The notes under the pieces were generated by a model. That model was not told the origin of the DNA and ran no database searches. It saw only the letters and a list, made by a program, of their open reading frames with translations. A stretch of 24,026 bases of DNA from Nitrososphaerota archaeon (GTDB taxonomy: Archaea; Thermoproteota; Nitrososphaeria; Nitrososphaerales; UBA183): positions 1 through 24,026 of the forward strand of contig JAFMAU010000027.1 in the NCBI GenBank assembly GCA_029784825.1, read 5' to 3'. Below, piece by piece: positions 1 through 8,010 of this stretch (within the stretch, counting starts at the first letter, position 1; each line of letters opens with the position of its first letter). Position numbers and translations under genes: made by a program.

Positions 1-2
1 AG

Positions 3-38
3 CGCAAGCCGGACGAGCCCGCCCCGCCCGCACCCTGA
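3..38 (+). CDS. Possible C-terminal tail of an upstream gene (partial)
   Basis: One frame open from the left edge reads RKPDEPAPPAP and then TGA at 36-38. A short Pro/Ala-rich, charged tail is a common C-terminus. Only eleven codons are visible, so neither the family nor the reality of the gene can be judged. The other two forward frames are also open for part of this stretch, which keeps confidence low. Confidence 0.3.
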   Translation, partial: RKPDEPAPPAP

Positions 39-70
39 ATTCGGGCACACGACGGTGGAAGCGGAGGTCT

Positions 71-80
71 AGGTTTATTC
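71..80 (+). promoter_or_regulatory. TATA box of pyruvate kinase
   Basis: The T/A-rich element TTTATT at 74-79 stands out in GC-rich surroundings. It lies about 20 nt before the ATG at 97 and about 28 nt before an in-frame TTG at 106. Archaeal transcription usually starts about 25 nt after the TATA centre, so the transcript should begin close to the start codon with essentially no leader. Confidence 0.55.
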
Positions 81-96
81 TTCCCCCGGCCCGGGG

Positions 97-1512
97 ATGC
101 GTGATTTGAGAAGGACGAAGATAGTAGCCACGATCGGTCCTGCCACGAGGGGGGCCGGCGTTGTGAGGAAGCTCGTGACCCAGGTCGACGTCTTCAGGAT
201 AAACTTCTCTCACGGCGACAGGGCCAGCCACCTCGAGGAGATTCGGACGATACGCTCCGAAGCCAGAAGGGCAGGGAGGACCGTGGCCATCCTCCAGGAC
301 CTGCCGGGCCCGAAGATCAGGGTGGGCAAGGTCAGAGGCGGAGCGGTCGACCTTGCCAGGGGCGCACGGCTGAAGCTAGTCTCCGGAGACATCGTTGGGG
401 ACTCGGCCGTCGTATCGGTCAACTACCCCGAGCTCCTCCGGTCTGTCAAGAAGGGAGACTACCTGCACCTGGCAGACGGCGTCATCAGGCTGAGGGTCGA
501 GGAGAACACCGCGGAAGGAGTATCGTGCGCGGTCGTCGCAGGAGGGACCCTGAGCTCAGGGAAGGGGGTCAACGCGCCCGGGGTGAAGATGAAGATCGAA
601 TACCCAACCCAGGCGGACGCGGCTCACTTGAAGTTAGGCGTTCAACAGGGGGTCGACTACATCGCGGCGTCTTTCGTGAGGTCGGCGACAGACCTGAGGA
701 AGATCCGCAGGCTCATCCCCAAGGACGGGCCTCTGCTCATAGCCAAGATAGAGAAGAAGGAAGCCGTAGCCAACTTCGGCGAGATCCTTGAAGAGGCAGA
801 CGGCATCATGGTCGCGAGGGGGGACCTCGGCATCGAAGTGCCCATCGAGACCGTCCCTGTCATACAGAAGACGATAATCGGCAGGTGCAACGCGGCCGGG
901 AAGCCAGTCATCGTAGCCACGCAGATGCTCGTAAGCATGGTGAACTTCCCGGTGCCGAGCAGGGCCGAGGTCACCGACGTGTCGACGGCAATCCTCGACG
1001 GCACCGACGCGGTCATGCTCTCTGACGAAACGACTGTCGGAAAATACCCGATAGAAGCCGTGCGGATGCTGGACAGGATAGCCCGTTCCACGGAAAAGTC
1101 CCTCGGCATGGGGGAGGGCAGCGCGTCTGGGCCGGAATCTAGCGAGACGGGCGCAGCCATCGCCAGGGCTGCGTGCAGGCTTGCGGGCTACGTCGGCGCG
1201 AAGGCCATCGTCGCGCCCACTCAGACCGGGTCCACCGCCCGGCGGGTCTCCATGTTCAGGCCGCGCCAGCCGATAGTGGCCATGTGCACCGAGTCGAGGG
1301 TCGCCCGGCAGCTAACGCTCTGCATGGGGGTGATCCCCTTTGTATCCCGGCCGGCAAAGACCATGGACTCCCTCTTCGAGCGGGCAGACGACGCCGCGGA
1401 GAAGATGGGGCTCGCCAGAAGGGGGGAGCGGATCGTGGTTACCTCAGGGACGCCAGGGATCAAGGGGACCACCAACCTGATCAAAGTGTCGGTGGTTGGG
1501 AGCAGGGCTTAG
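97..1512 (+). CDS. pyk: Pyruvate kinase
   Basis: Cytoplasmic glycolytic enzyme converting phosphoenolpyruvate and ADP to pyruvate and ATP. The 471-residue protein has normal family length. Visible hallmarks are TKIVATIGPAT near the N-terminus, the substrate-loop residues R34, N36, S38 and H39 in FRINFSHG, the catalytic lysine region IAKIEKKEA (K217, E219) with metal-binding E219, ARGDLG at 240-245, and the KPVIVATQML and DGTDAVMLSDET segments of the barrel, followed by the C-terminal domain. The ATG at 97 is in frame. A TTG at 106 giving a start just before RRTKIVATIGP fits the TATA spacing better and is an alternative. The TAG stop overlaps the convergent helicase stop. Nothing looks truncated or frameshifted. 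Confidence 0.95.
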   Translation: MRDLRRTKIVATIGPATRGAGVVRKLVTQVDVFRINFSHGDRASHLEEIRTIRSEARRAGRTVAILQDLPGPKIRVGKVRGGAVDLARGARLKLVSGDIVGDSAVVSVNYPELLRSVKKGDYLHLADGVIRLRVEENTAEGVSCAVVAGGTLSSGKGVNAPGVKMKIEYPTQADAAHLKLGVQQGVDYIAASFVRSATDLRKIRRLIPKDGPLLIAKIEKKEAVANFGEILEEADGIMVARGDLGIEVPIETVPVIQKTIIGRCNAAGKPVIVATQMLVSMVNFPVPSRAEVTDVSTAILDGTDAVMLSDETTVGKYPIEAVRMLDRIARSTEKSLGMGEGSASGPESSETGAAIARAACRLAGYVGAKAIVAPTQTGSTARRVSMFRPRQPIVAMCTESRVARQLTLCMGVIPFVSRPAKTMDSLFERADDAAEKMGLARRGERIVVTSGTPGIKGTTNLIKVSVVGSRA

Positions 1513-3062
1513 GCGAAGTCGAGCAGGGTGGGCTCTTTGCCCTTCCGCTTCCCTGCGGGCTTCTTTCCCGTCTGCTTGACGAGCTCTCGCATCCTGTTCT
1601 CCTTCATCAGCGTGCTGTAGTAGTAAGACTCGTCGACCGTCCCCTCCGCCAGAAGTATGACCACCCTCCCCTCAGTGGTCCTCCCGGTCCTCCCTCTTCG
1701 CTGGATGTACCTGATCTCAGAGGGGACCGCCTCGTAGAAGACCACCAGGTCGACGTCCGGGACGTGGAGCCCCTCCTCCCCGATGCTGCTGCTCACCAGC
1801 ACCTGGAACTCCCCGCCGCGGAACTCCTCCAGTGTCCTGGTCTGCATCTGCTGGTCCATCCCCTTGCTCCCCTCACGGTCCGCCTGGCCTACGAACCTGC
1901 GCGCTGTGAATCCCGCTCCGTTCAGGGCCCTGACGATGTCCTCTATGGTGTCCCTGTACTGGGTGAAGACGATGACCCGCGCGTCTCCCTTCCTCGCGAG
2001 CTGCCCCCGAACCACATCGACCATCACCGAAACCTTGGGGTGCTGGACCCCCGCTATCTTGGCCGCCTCTTCCTCTATCTTCAGCCACTTCTCGTCCCGC
2101 AGGAGCGAGGCGATGGCCTTCCCTTTGTCCTGCCTCTCTCTCATCTTCTCCAGGTACCGGATCAGGGTCGTAGCTCCCTGCGTCTCCACCATCTCCAGCG
2201 CATGGAGGATCGCGACCGCCTGCGCCTGGTTGATTATCGCCCCGAAGATGTACCCTTTCTGCCCTCCGCTTGCTTGGGCCGACTTCAGCCTGGCCGAGAT
2301 GGACGACCTCGCGTCGAGCAGCGCCTTCTTCGAAACGCGGTTGCTCCTCAGGAAGCCGCCGGCCAGGAGTTTCTTCACCTTGTCGTTGTACAGCTCCCGC
2401 AACCTCAGCGTCGTCCCGTAGTACTCGTCGGGGACCCTGACCCTGATCGCTTCGACGTTGGTCTTCTCGACGTACTCGGCCACATCCTCGCTCTCCTCGT
2501 TCCGCGCCTCGACCGCTTCGATGAACAGGTTCCGCTTGATCTCGTTGATCTTCTCCTTCGAAGCTCCCGGCGACGCGGTCAGCCCCATTATCAACGGCCG
2601 CTCGGCCATCTCCCTGTACGCAGAAGCCAGTTTCGTGTAGGTGTAGTCTCTCACGCTCCTATGAGCCTCGTCGAACACCGCAAGGCCGACATCGCGCAGT
2701 GAGATCCTCCCGTGCCTGACGTCGTTGTAAACGGTCTGGGGGGTGGCGAATACCACCCTCGCCTTCATCCAGAGCAGCTCGCGCTCCCCCGGGTCGACGG
2801 TCCCCGTCAGCGCCACCAGAGACCCTTCGGGGAGCGTCAGCTCCGCGGCAAAGGACCTGAGGTGCTGGAGCACCAGAGGTCTGGTGGGGGCCAGGACCAT
2901 CACCTTCGAGCCAGCTCCCCTCTTCAGCACCTCCGCGGCCACCATGATCGCGATGATCGTCTTCCCGAGCCCCGTCGGGAGCACCACCAGGGTGTTCGTC
3001 GACGCCGCTACTTCGGCGATCTTCTTCTGGTATTCTCTGGCGACGAACTTCTCGGAAAGCAA
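1509..3062 (-). CDS. Hef-like SF2 DNA helicase (no nuclease domain)
   Basis: ATP-dependent superfamily 2 helicase of the archaeal Hef/FANCM type, expected to act on stalled replication forks and branched DNA. The 517-residue protein has Walker A PTGLGKT (29-35), DEAH (131-134), motif III TASPG (162-166), a predicted helical insert typical of Hef between the RecA domains, and motif VI QRRGRTGR (about 454-461). Hef of Euryarchaeota carries a C-terminal XPF nuclease domain; here the protein ends in a basic linker and EPTLLDFA, with no nuclease motif. That tail resembles a PCNA-binding (PIP) peptide with Glu in place of Gln. The TTG start at 3062 is supported by a TATA box about 27 nt upstream and places YQKKIAEVA at the expected N-terminal position. 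It is convergent with pyk and overlaps its stop by 3 nt. Confidence 0.85.
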   Translation of the reverse strand: MLSEKFVAREYQKKIAEVAASTNTLVVLPTGLGKTIIAIMVAAEVLKRGAGSKVMVLAPTRPLVLQHLRSFAAELTLPEGSLVALTGTVDPGERELLWMKARVVFATPQTVYNDVRHGRISLRDVGLAVFDEAHRSVRDYTYTKLASAYREMAERPLIMGLTASPGASKEKINEIKRNLFIEAVEARNEESEDVAEYVEKTNVEAIRVRVPDEYYGTTLRLRELYNDKVKKLLAGGFLRSNRVSKKALLDARSSISARLKSAQASGGQKGYIFGAIINQAQAVAILHALEMVETQGATTLIRYLEKMRERQDKGKAIASLLRDEKWLKIEEEAAKIAGVQHPKVSVMVDVVRGQLARKGDARVIVFTQYRDTIEDIVRALNGAGFTARRFVGQADREGSKGMDQQMQTRTLEEFRGGEFQVLVSSSIGEEGLHVPDVDLVVFYEAVPSEIRYIQRRGRTGRTTEGRVVILLAEGTVDESYYYSTLMKENRMRELVKQTGKKPAGKRKGKEPTLLDFA

Positions 3063-3083
3063 GAAGCGGTGCGCCGCCTCTTT

Positions 3084-3093
3084 CGACTAAAAG
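3084..3093 (-). promoter_or_regulatory. TATA box of the helicase gene
   Basis: On the minus strand the sequence reads CGCTTTTAGT, centred near 3089, about 27 nt upstream of the TTG at 3062. This is the canonical TATA-to-start distance, so the mRNA should begin at or within a few bases of the TTG. Confidence 0.5.
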
Positions 3094-3254
3094 CGTTGCC
3101 TATCAGGTTCGGGAACTCTCTTAAACGGCGTGCCCGGCTTGACCCGCAGAGCTGCGATGCGCGCACATTCGGATTCTCGCGGAGCCTTGTCGCGCGCGGA
3201 GGCCCGCCCTGGAATGATGGACCCGCCGTCCCGCGCTCGCATCGGGGTTGCCCG

Positions 3255-3809
3255 ATGAGGGTATCCAAGCTGAAGCTGCTCGTCCTCATGGCGATGTCCG
3301 CCCTGGGCATATGGGCTTCCGGGACGGTCCTGGTGATCTTCTACACCCTGAACCAGCAGCTCCCGCTCTGCCCCACCGGGACCTTCTTCGGCCTGCACTT
3401 CGACTGCGGGGCGGTGCTGAGCAGCCCATACAGCACGATCTTCGGGGTGCCTCTGGAGCTCCTCGCCATGGGCTATTTCTTCGTGAACCTCGCGCTGGTG
3501 TGCTTGGTGGCCTTCGGGTCTGAACGGGTCTCCGACGCGACCCTCGAAGTGCTCTTCGGCTGGCGCTTCATCGGCATCTTGCTCGTACCCTACCTGATGT
3601 TCGTGGAGTTCTTCATCATCCACGCAATCTGCGTGTACTGCACCATCATGCACGCTGCGATAATCGCGGACTTCATAGTGATAAGCTACCTGCTCTTCTT
3701 CGGTAAGAACGCGCTTTCGGGGCCGGAGGGAGGGTTGACCCCCGAGGCCGCGCCGAGACCTCAGTCACAGGAGCAGATCCGGCTTCAGGTCGACGGGCCC
3801 GTCATCTGA
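3255..3809 (+). CDS. VKOR family disulfide-forming membrane protein
   Basis: Vitamin K epoxide reductase family integral membrane protein, which in prokaryotes reoxidises a thioredoxin-like partner to make disulfides outside the cell, passing electrons to quinone. The 184-residue protein shows an N-terminal membrane segment (about 7-30), loop cysteines C39 and C51, the conserved serine and FGVP region after C51 (SSPYSTIFGVP), and the active-site pair C126 and C129 in ICVYCT near the end of a later membrane helix. All four family cysteines are therefore present. The ATG at 3255 was chosen because it sits directly before the first hydrophobic segment; the frame stays open further upstream but that part is not VKOR-like. 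A dedicated thioredoxin partner is not adjacent. The stop overlaps the end of the convergent YcaQ-type gene by 8 nt. Confidence 0.88.
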   Translation: MRVSKLKLLVLMAMSALGIWASGTVLVIFYTLNQQLPLCPTGTFFGLHFDCGAVLSSPYSTIFGVPLELLAMGYFFVNLALVCLVAFGSERVSDATLEVLFGWRFIGILLVPYLMFVEFFIIHAICVYCTIMHAAIIADFIVISYLLFFGKNALSGPEGGLTPEAAPRPQSQEQIRLQVDGPVI

Positions 3810-5046
3810 GCCTGCCCCTCCATCCGGCTGGCACCCTGGGGCCATATTCGACGCCCGTGGCTCCGACGAAAGACGACAGCCCTTCGATGCTCTCGGCGAT
3901 GTCGGACGCGACTTCGTCCCCGACGGGCGCTCCAGGCTCGGCGTGCACCGAGTTGATGATCAGCTTCTTCCTTTCTTTGTCCAGGCGCGGGTCGATCCTT
4001 CCTATCAGCCGCTCGCCCCGCAGGACTGGGAGCACCCACGTGCCGTAGATGCGCTTCTCCTTCGGGAGGAACTGTTCGTGTGCGTAGTCGAAGCCGAAGA
4101 CTGTGTTCGCCCTCCGCCGCCCTGCGATGAGGTTGTCAAACGGCGCGATTAGAGCGGTGCGCGGGTGCCACGCACTCCCCGCCACTTCCTCGAGGAGCGG
4201 GACGTCCTGGGCGTGTACGTAGCGCGCTTCCCTTCCGAACCCGTCTACAGTTATGCGCTGTATAATCGAGTCCGACACGAGCGCTTCGAGCGTCTTCTTC
4301 AGGTTCCCGTATCTGCCTCTGACGAAGTAATACGTAATCTCAGAAGGGGAGGCGGTCCCCATGGCCCTTATCGCCCTCTCAGCGGCCAGCCGTTCGAATT
4401 CCTCCTCCTTCAGCGCGGTCTTGTCCACCCACTCCGGGAGGAACTTCTCCGACAGGCCCCACACGTTCTGGTTCCCCCGGTGTCCTACTACCATCACTTC
4501 TCCGCGCATGAGGAGATGGAACAGCATGGTGGACACGTCGCTCCCCGAGCTCCACCCGTCGTCGGACCGCTTGGACTTGACGTAGTCCCTGAACTGATTC
4601 TGCACCAAGGGGCCGCCTTCGAGGTCTTTCAGAATCCTCCTCCGGAGCCCAACGTGATCGGCCAGGAACTTCTTCGCTCGCGGAATGTGGTTCGCCCATG
4701 ACTTTGAGAGGGACTCGGGGTATCTCTTCATGAGGTAGTCGAACACGGGGTAGTCCTCCATGAGGACGAGAGACGCGATCGGCGTCCAATGCTCGAAGAG
4801 CCTCCGCTCATCCCACAGCAGCGCTTCAAGGTCTGACAGGCGGAAGTCCCCGATCCTGCTCCAGAGTGAAACCAGGTGAGAGGGCGCCACGACAGTAACC
4901 GGGTCCCACTGCACGTAGCCGAGGGCGCGGACCACCGAGACGATGTCTTCACGTGTGCCCCTTCTGGGGCGCTTCCCTGACAGCCGCTGCTTTGTGACCG
5001 TGAGGCGCCTTGCCGCCTCGACAGTGGCTGTGATCGCCTCACCCAA
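3802..5046 (-). CDS. YcaQ-type winged-helix protein (HTH_42), possible crosslink DNA glycosylase
   Basis: Protein of the HTH_42 family (COG3214), whose characterised bacterial members are DNA glycosylases that unhook alkylation crosslinks or remove bulky adducts. Length is 414 residues, normal for the family. Recognisable parts are the N-terminal LGYVQWDPVTVVAPSHL block, including the Q46-W47-D48 triad that corresponds to the family's Q-x-D/Q catalytic motif, then LVSLWSRIGDF and the LLWDERRLFEHWTPIASLV block, and a C-terminal region with RTALIAPFDNLI and GTWVLPVLRGERLIGRIDPR. The TTG start at 5046 lies about 27 nt from a minus-strand TATA box. Family assignment is good; glycosylase activity in this archaeon is inference. 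Confidence 0.82.
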   Translation of the reverse strand: MGEAITATVEAARRLTVTKQRLSGKRPRRGTREDIVSVVRALGYVQWDPVTVVAPSHLVSLWSRIGDFRLSDLEALLWDERRLFEHWTPIASLVLMEDYPVFDYLMKRYPESLSKSWANHIPRAKKFLADHVGLRRRILKDLEGGPLVQNQFRDYVKSKRSDDGWSSGSDVSTMLFHLLMRGEVMVVGHRGNQNVWGLSEKFLPEWVDKTALKEEEFERLAAERAIRAMGTASPSEITYYFVRGRYGNLKKTLEALVSDSIIQRITVDGFGREARYVHAQDVPLLEEVAGSAWHPRTALIAPFDNLIAGRRRANTVFGFDYAHEQFLPKEKRIYGTWVLPVLRGERLIGRIDPRLDKERKKLIINSVHAEPGAPVGDEVASDIAESIEGLSSFVGATGVEYGPRVPAGWRGRLR

Positions 5047-5068
5047 ACGCTGCCCGAAGGACCGACTT

Positions 5069-5078
5069 TGTTATCTAA
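5069..5078 (-). promoter_or_regulatory. TATA box of the YcaQ-type gene
   Basis: Minus-strand sequence TTAGATAACA, centred near 5073, lies about 27 nt before the TTG at 5046. The spacing supports a leaderless transcript and this TTG as the start. Confidence 0.45.
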
Positions 5079-5211
5079 CTGTTGCGCTACAACGGCCGGC
5101 CGTAGGCCTCGCTTCAGCGAAAGTGATCTGCGGGATGCGCGCTCGGAGATTGTGCGACCCGGCTCATCGAGCTCGCCGGGCTGGATTTTGAAGTCTGAGC
5201 AGCGCGGGCGC

Positions 5212-5805
5212 TCAGTCAGATCCCCGGCTCGTCCGCCTGGGCGAAAGGTTCCGGACAACGACCCATCGGTGCATCGCGATCTTCCGCGACTTCTTGAACC
5301 CCGCCTTCTCGAACATGCCCAGCGTCCCGCTGCACAGGAACGAGTTCGAGACCTTCTGGCCAGTGTAGTCCTCAGGGTACGCTTCGACGGTTCCCCCTCC
5401 GAGCCGCGAGATCTCGCGCAGCGCCTCACGGAGGGCGAAGCGCGCTACCCCTTCCCCTCGGCGCTCTCTGTCGATGAAGAAGCAGGTGATGCGCCAGTCA
5501 GGAAGGTCCTTCAGGTCTTTCTCGTAGGCCTTCTTGCTCCTTATGTTAGGGAGCTCAGCTGTCGGCCCGAACTGGCACCATCCCACTGCGTTGGGACCGT
5601 CGAAGACCAGCGCGGCGTGCGCATGCCCTTCACTCACGAGCTCCTTCTTCATCTTCCTATACGCCGCGTACCCGTGTCTTGTCTCGCCAGGCTCGAGATG
5701 AAAGGCTATGCACCAGCATCCGCCAAAGATCCCATTGTGCTTCTCCACGAGGCGGGCGAAAGCGGGCCAAGTTTTCGGGGAGAGAGGCTTCGAGGTCAGG
5801 GGCAT
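5212..5805 (-). CDS. GNAT family N-acetyltransferase
   Basis: Acetyl-CoA-dependent acyltransferase of the GNAT fold; the substrate cannot be read from sequence. The 197-residue protein has the acetyl-CoA pyrophosphate-binding motif A as FFIDRERRGEGVA (loop RRGEGVA at 115-121) followed by the helix RFALREALREI. Further along there is a conserved-looking GMFEKAGFKK strand-helix near the C-terminus, which is the usual GNAT FYxxxGF position. The ATG at 5805 starts the fold properly. A TTTAG-containing TATA-like element lies near 5843 on the minus strand, about 38 nt upstream, giving a short leader. The gene is transcribed in the same direction as the YcaQ-type gene but is separated from it by 165 nt containing that gene's own promoter, so they look like independent units. 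Confidence 0.75.
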   Translation of the reverse strand: MPLTSKPLSPKTWPAFARLVEKHNGIFGGCWCIAFHLEPGETRHGYAAYRKMKKELVSEGHAHAALVFDGPNAVGWCQFGPTAELPNIRSKKAYEKDLKDLPDWRITCFFIDRERRGEGVARFALREALREISRLGGGTVEAYPEDYTGQKVSNSFLCSGTLGMFEKAGFKKSRKIAMHRWVVVRNLSPRRTSRGSD

Positions 5806-6273
5806 GCTTGAAACGGGAGAAACAGCCCTGACGTGAGCTCGGCTAAAGACCTTCCGCGGACGTCGAGGTTCACTGGCGAACCACAGTGGACCTGCTGCGA
5901 CCTCGGTTGCCCCTGTCGACGCTCAAACACAGATGTTTCACATAATGGACTTCCAAGACATCTTGAACGAGGGTCTCGTCAACCAGCGTATCGCTTCATG
6001 CGAACCGAGTCAAGGGGAGGTCATGAACGGTGGGACCAGGAAGACGTCCAACGAGACGGAGAAGGCTGCGATCCACTTCCCGGAAGATAGAATCCTTTTC
6101 CTGCTGCCAAAACCCGTGTCGGGCTGAGACCTGACCAGTCATTCCGCTGCTTCACGTGAAGGTGAATGGACAAGATAAGCGATCGGCTCCGATGTTCTGC
6201 CCAGGCTGCGACTGCGCAAGCAGGAACTTCCAAAACGTTATCTTTATCAAGTAGACGCTTTAGTAGCTCTGGT
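5806..6273. other. 468-base stretch without a convincing gene
   Basis: The left end holds the minus-strand promoter of the GNAT gene and the right end the ArsR promoter. Between them are only short open frames. One of 64 codons (5933-6127, plus strand) has some amphipathic character but no recognisable motif, promoter or ribosome site. A small imperfect inverted repeat with CACTG and CAGTG arms occurs around 5870-5888. No RNA gene, insertion sequence or attachment site is evident. Confidence 0.5.
6241..6250 (+). promoter_or_regulatory. TATA box of the ArsR-SRPBCC operon
   Basis: CTTTATCA at 6242-6249, centred about 28 nt before the ATG at 6274, is a well-placed archaeal TATA box. It argues for initiation at 6274 rather than at the ATG at 6166, which would precede the promoter. 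Confidence 0.6.
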
Positions 6274-6606
6274 ATGGACGCCTTCTATGCTCTGGCGGAG
6301 CCGCGTAGGCGCAAGGTAGTGGAGATTCTCGCCCATAGGGGAAGGCTCAGTGCTACCCAAATCAGTGACGAGTTCGACGTGACCCCCCAGGCGATATCCC
6401 AGCACCTGAGGGTGCTAAGGGAAGCGAATGTGATCCAGATGGAGAAGAGGGCTCAGCAGAGGATCTACGCGTTCAATCCAAAGTCGATGCTCGAAATTGA
6501 AGGGTGGGCAGTCGACATGACCGAAATGTGGAACAGCAGGTTCGACCGGCTGGGCAAAGCTCTGAAAGATGGTGCGGGTTCGACTGGCGGAGGGAGAGCG
6601 CATTGA
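6274..6606 (+). CDS. ArsR-family winged-helix transcriptional regulator
   Basis: Small DNA-binding repressor-type protein of 110 residues. It begins MDAFYALAEPRRRKVVEIL, the usual ArsR opening, followed by a winged helix-turn-helix around residues 25-54 (LSATQISDEFDVTPQAISQH then LRVLREANVI) and the wing strand RIYAFNP. No cysteines are present, so a metal-sensing role is unlikely; it resembles the ArsR subgroup paired with SRPBCC proteins. The frame extends upstream to 6166, but the TATA box at 6242-6249 lies inside that extension and the family starts at this methionine. Its stop overlaps the next gene's TTG in a TTGA junction, so the two are translationally coupled. Autoregulation of this promoter is likely but inferred. 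Confidence 0.88.
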   Translation: MDAFYALAEPRRRKVVEILAHRGRLSATQISDEFDVTPQAISQHLRVLREANVIQMEKRAQQRIYAFNPKSMLEIEGWAVDMTEMWNSRFDRLGKALKDGAGSTGGGRAH

Positions 6607-7076
6607 CCGCCGGCGAGCAAGGCGTTGTAAAGGTCACGCGGATCTTCGAATTCCCCCGGGAATCGGTCTTCAGGATGTGGACGGACCCAAAGAAATTGGC
6701 GGAGTGGTGGGGTCCCGAGGGGTGCGTCAACGTCCGCTCGGAAGTGGACCCGAGGCCGGGAGGCAAGATGAGGGTCGACCAACGCAGCCCTACAGGAGAC
6801 ATCTCCTCGTTTAACGCCACATTCGAGAAAGTCATCCCGCCCGAGCTCCTGGTCTACAGGAGTGCGTCGCCTGGAACGACCGATGAGTATGGCGGCTTTT
6901 CCCCTTGGGAGGCCATTGACACAGTGACATTCGCAGAGCTGGGCCCCAGAAGGACCCAGGTGACCGCAGTAACGAAGGTCATTGCAGGCCGGCTGGAGGA
7001 GCGCGAAACCCTCATGGATGCATACAGGGAGGGCTGGGGCCAGTCCCTCGATAAGCTACAGAGAGCGCTCCGCTAG
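6603..7076 (+). CDS. AHSA1/SRPBCC domain protein
   Basis: Protein of 157 residues with the START-like SRPBCC fold of the AHSA1 family, a hydrophobic-cavity domain whose bacterial and archaeal members are commonly encoded next to ArsR regulators. Typical pieces are FEFPRESVFRMWTDPKKLAE, then WWGPEG, DPRPGGKMRV, the central TFEKVIPPELLVY strand, VTFAELGPRRTQVTAV, and a C-terminal helix ending GWGQSLDKLQRAL. The start is the TTG at 6603, which overlaps the ArsR stop and has a GGAGG ribosome site at 6589-6593. The frame is open further upstream, but that portion lies within the ArsR gene. The ligand is unknown. Expression with the regulator suggests that it responds to or handles the same compound. 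Confidence 0.85.
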   Translation: MTAGEQGVVKVTRIFEFPRESVFRMWTDPKKLAEWWGPEGCVNVRSEVDPRPGGKMRVDQRSPTGDISSFNATFEKVIPPELLVYRSASPGTTDEYGGFSPWEAIDTVTFAELGPRRTQVTAVTKVIAGRLEERETLMDAYREGWGQSLDKLQRALR

Positions 7077-7267
7077 ATTGTTCCTGTTCAGGAAGCGTGG
7101 CCCGGTCCACCTGCTGTCGCGGAAGGTTCGTTCATCACCATGCTTATCGTGTCAAATCCGACAATTCTGAAGACCCAGGATTCCCCATCACCAGTTCCGC
7201 AATCTTGCTTCAGTGAGTCTCCGCCCAACAAGTCGGGCCGGAGCAATGCTCCCCGCCCTGAAACAGG

Positions 7268-7352
7268 TGCGGGGGGTGGGATTCGAACCCACGAACCCCT
7301 AAGGGACGAGGTCCTAAGCCTCGCGCCGTTGACCAGGCTGGGCGACCCCCGC
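7268..7352 (-). tRNA. tRNA-Leu (anticodon UAG)
   Basis: On the minus strand a complete class II tRNA folds. The acceptor stem is GCGGGGG with CCCCCGC. The D arm contains the GG pair, the anticodon stem is CGAGG/CCUCG with loop CUUAGGA giving anticodon UAG, and there is a long variable arm around CCCUUAGGGG. The T arm is GUGGG-UUCGAAU-CCCAC and the discriminator base is A. The bases after the discriminator are CCT, so CCA is not encoded. No intron interrupts the anticodon loop. Confidence 0.95.
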
Positions 7353-7376
7353 AGTGTCAGGACGCCTCAGGCCAGA

Positions 7377-7390
7377 AACTATAACGCTTT
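7377..7390 (-). promoter_or_regulatory. TATA box of tRNA-Leu
   Basis: Minus-strand AAGCGTTATAGTTT lies about 30 nt upstream of the tRNA 5' end at 7352. It overlaps the last codons and stop of the VTT-like gene, so the tRNA promoter is embedded in the end of that gene. Confidence 0.45.
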
Positions 7391-7990
7391 GGCCGTCGCG
7401 CGTCTTCCGCGCCGCGCCTTCGCCCTCTCGAAGATGCTCTCCCAGTCGACCCAGTAAGCGACCACCCCGATGACCACGAAAGCTGCGGTCAGGGCGACCG
7501 TCAGGACGAGCTGGTTCCCGCCGATGGCCGTGGCCAAGTTTCTGAGCACGGTGAACTCTAGGGCGATCTCTGCAAAGCTCTTCAAGAGCTTGGCCCCGAG
7601 TGTCACTGCCGTCATCGCCCCCAGCGACGCGGAAGAAGCCCCCGCCCCGATGAAAAAATAATCGTCGAAGGGGAACACCGGCAGGACGGCGGCGACGAAG
7701 AGCGCCAAGTAGAAGCGAGGGGTGGACGAGTACCGACCGACCAGCCTGACGTTCTTGTTCCGTACAAGGAATCGCCTCAGGCCGAAAGCGCCGTAGTAAA
7801 TCCCCAGTTTCGCGCAGGTCGCGCCCACAGCGGAGACCACCACCACGAGGATGAACCCCCAGAGGCTGGGGCCGAGTAGCGTTAGTTCGAGGGTGGAAAG
7901 CAGCGTGTAAGACGAGCCGACGAAGGGAGACACGTTCGAAAGGAACGAGACAGCCAGCACGAACACAGCTGCCCACAGCCAGGGGTCCAA
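7379..7990 (-). CDS. VTT/DedA-like (SNARE-associated) integral membrane protein
   Basis: Membrane protein of 203 residues with several hydrophobic helices: an N-terminal one (about 4-24), LWGFILVVVVSAVGATCAKL, LALFVAAVLPVFPFDDYFF, and a C-terminal pair around 150-185. The pattern PFVGSSYTL early on, a central polar-glycine segment, and LPVFPFDDYFFIGAGAS followed by GAKLLKSFAE resembles the VTT (DedA) fold with two re-entrant loops, a family of lipid scramblases and proton-coupled transporters. The assignment is by pattern and is moderate. The TTG start at 7990 sits about 26 nt from a TATA box. A basic C-terminal tail (RAKARRGRRATAKAL) is probably cytoplasmic. Confidence 0.6.
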   Translation of the reverse strand: MDPWLWAAVFVLAVSFLSNVSPFVGSSYTLLSTLELTLLGPSLWGFILVVVVSAVGATCAKLGIYYGAFGLRRFLVRNKNVRLVGRYSSTPRFYLALFVAAVLPVFPFDDYFFIGAGASSASLGAMTAVTLGAKLLKSFAEIALEFTVLRNLATAIGGNQLVLTVALTAAFVVIGVVAYWVDWESIFERAKARRGRRATAKAL

Positions 7991-8010
7991 CCGTCCCGTC
8001 TCATCTCATT

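Noticed and set aside
1173..2702. 509-codon plus-strand open frame across the pyk end and the helicase
   Set aside because: It is antisense to the helicase, rich in Pro/Arg/Leu as GC-rich shadow frames are, and shows no motif; the helicase frame has complete SF2 motifs.
5933..6127. 64-codon plus-strand frame in the gene-poor stretch
   Set aside because: There is no ribosome site, no placed TATA box and no family resemblance. It cannot be excluded but is not supported enough to call.
6166..6273. Longer N-terminus for the ArsR regulator from the ATG at 6166
   Set aside because: The extra 36 residues are unlike ArsR, and the promoter TATA box lies inside them.
7268..7352. Intron or integration site in the tRNA-Leu gene
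   Set aside because: The tRNA folds without interruption, and there is no integrase gene or duplicated 3' tRNA end nearby.
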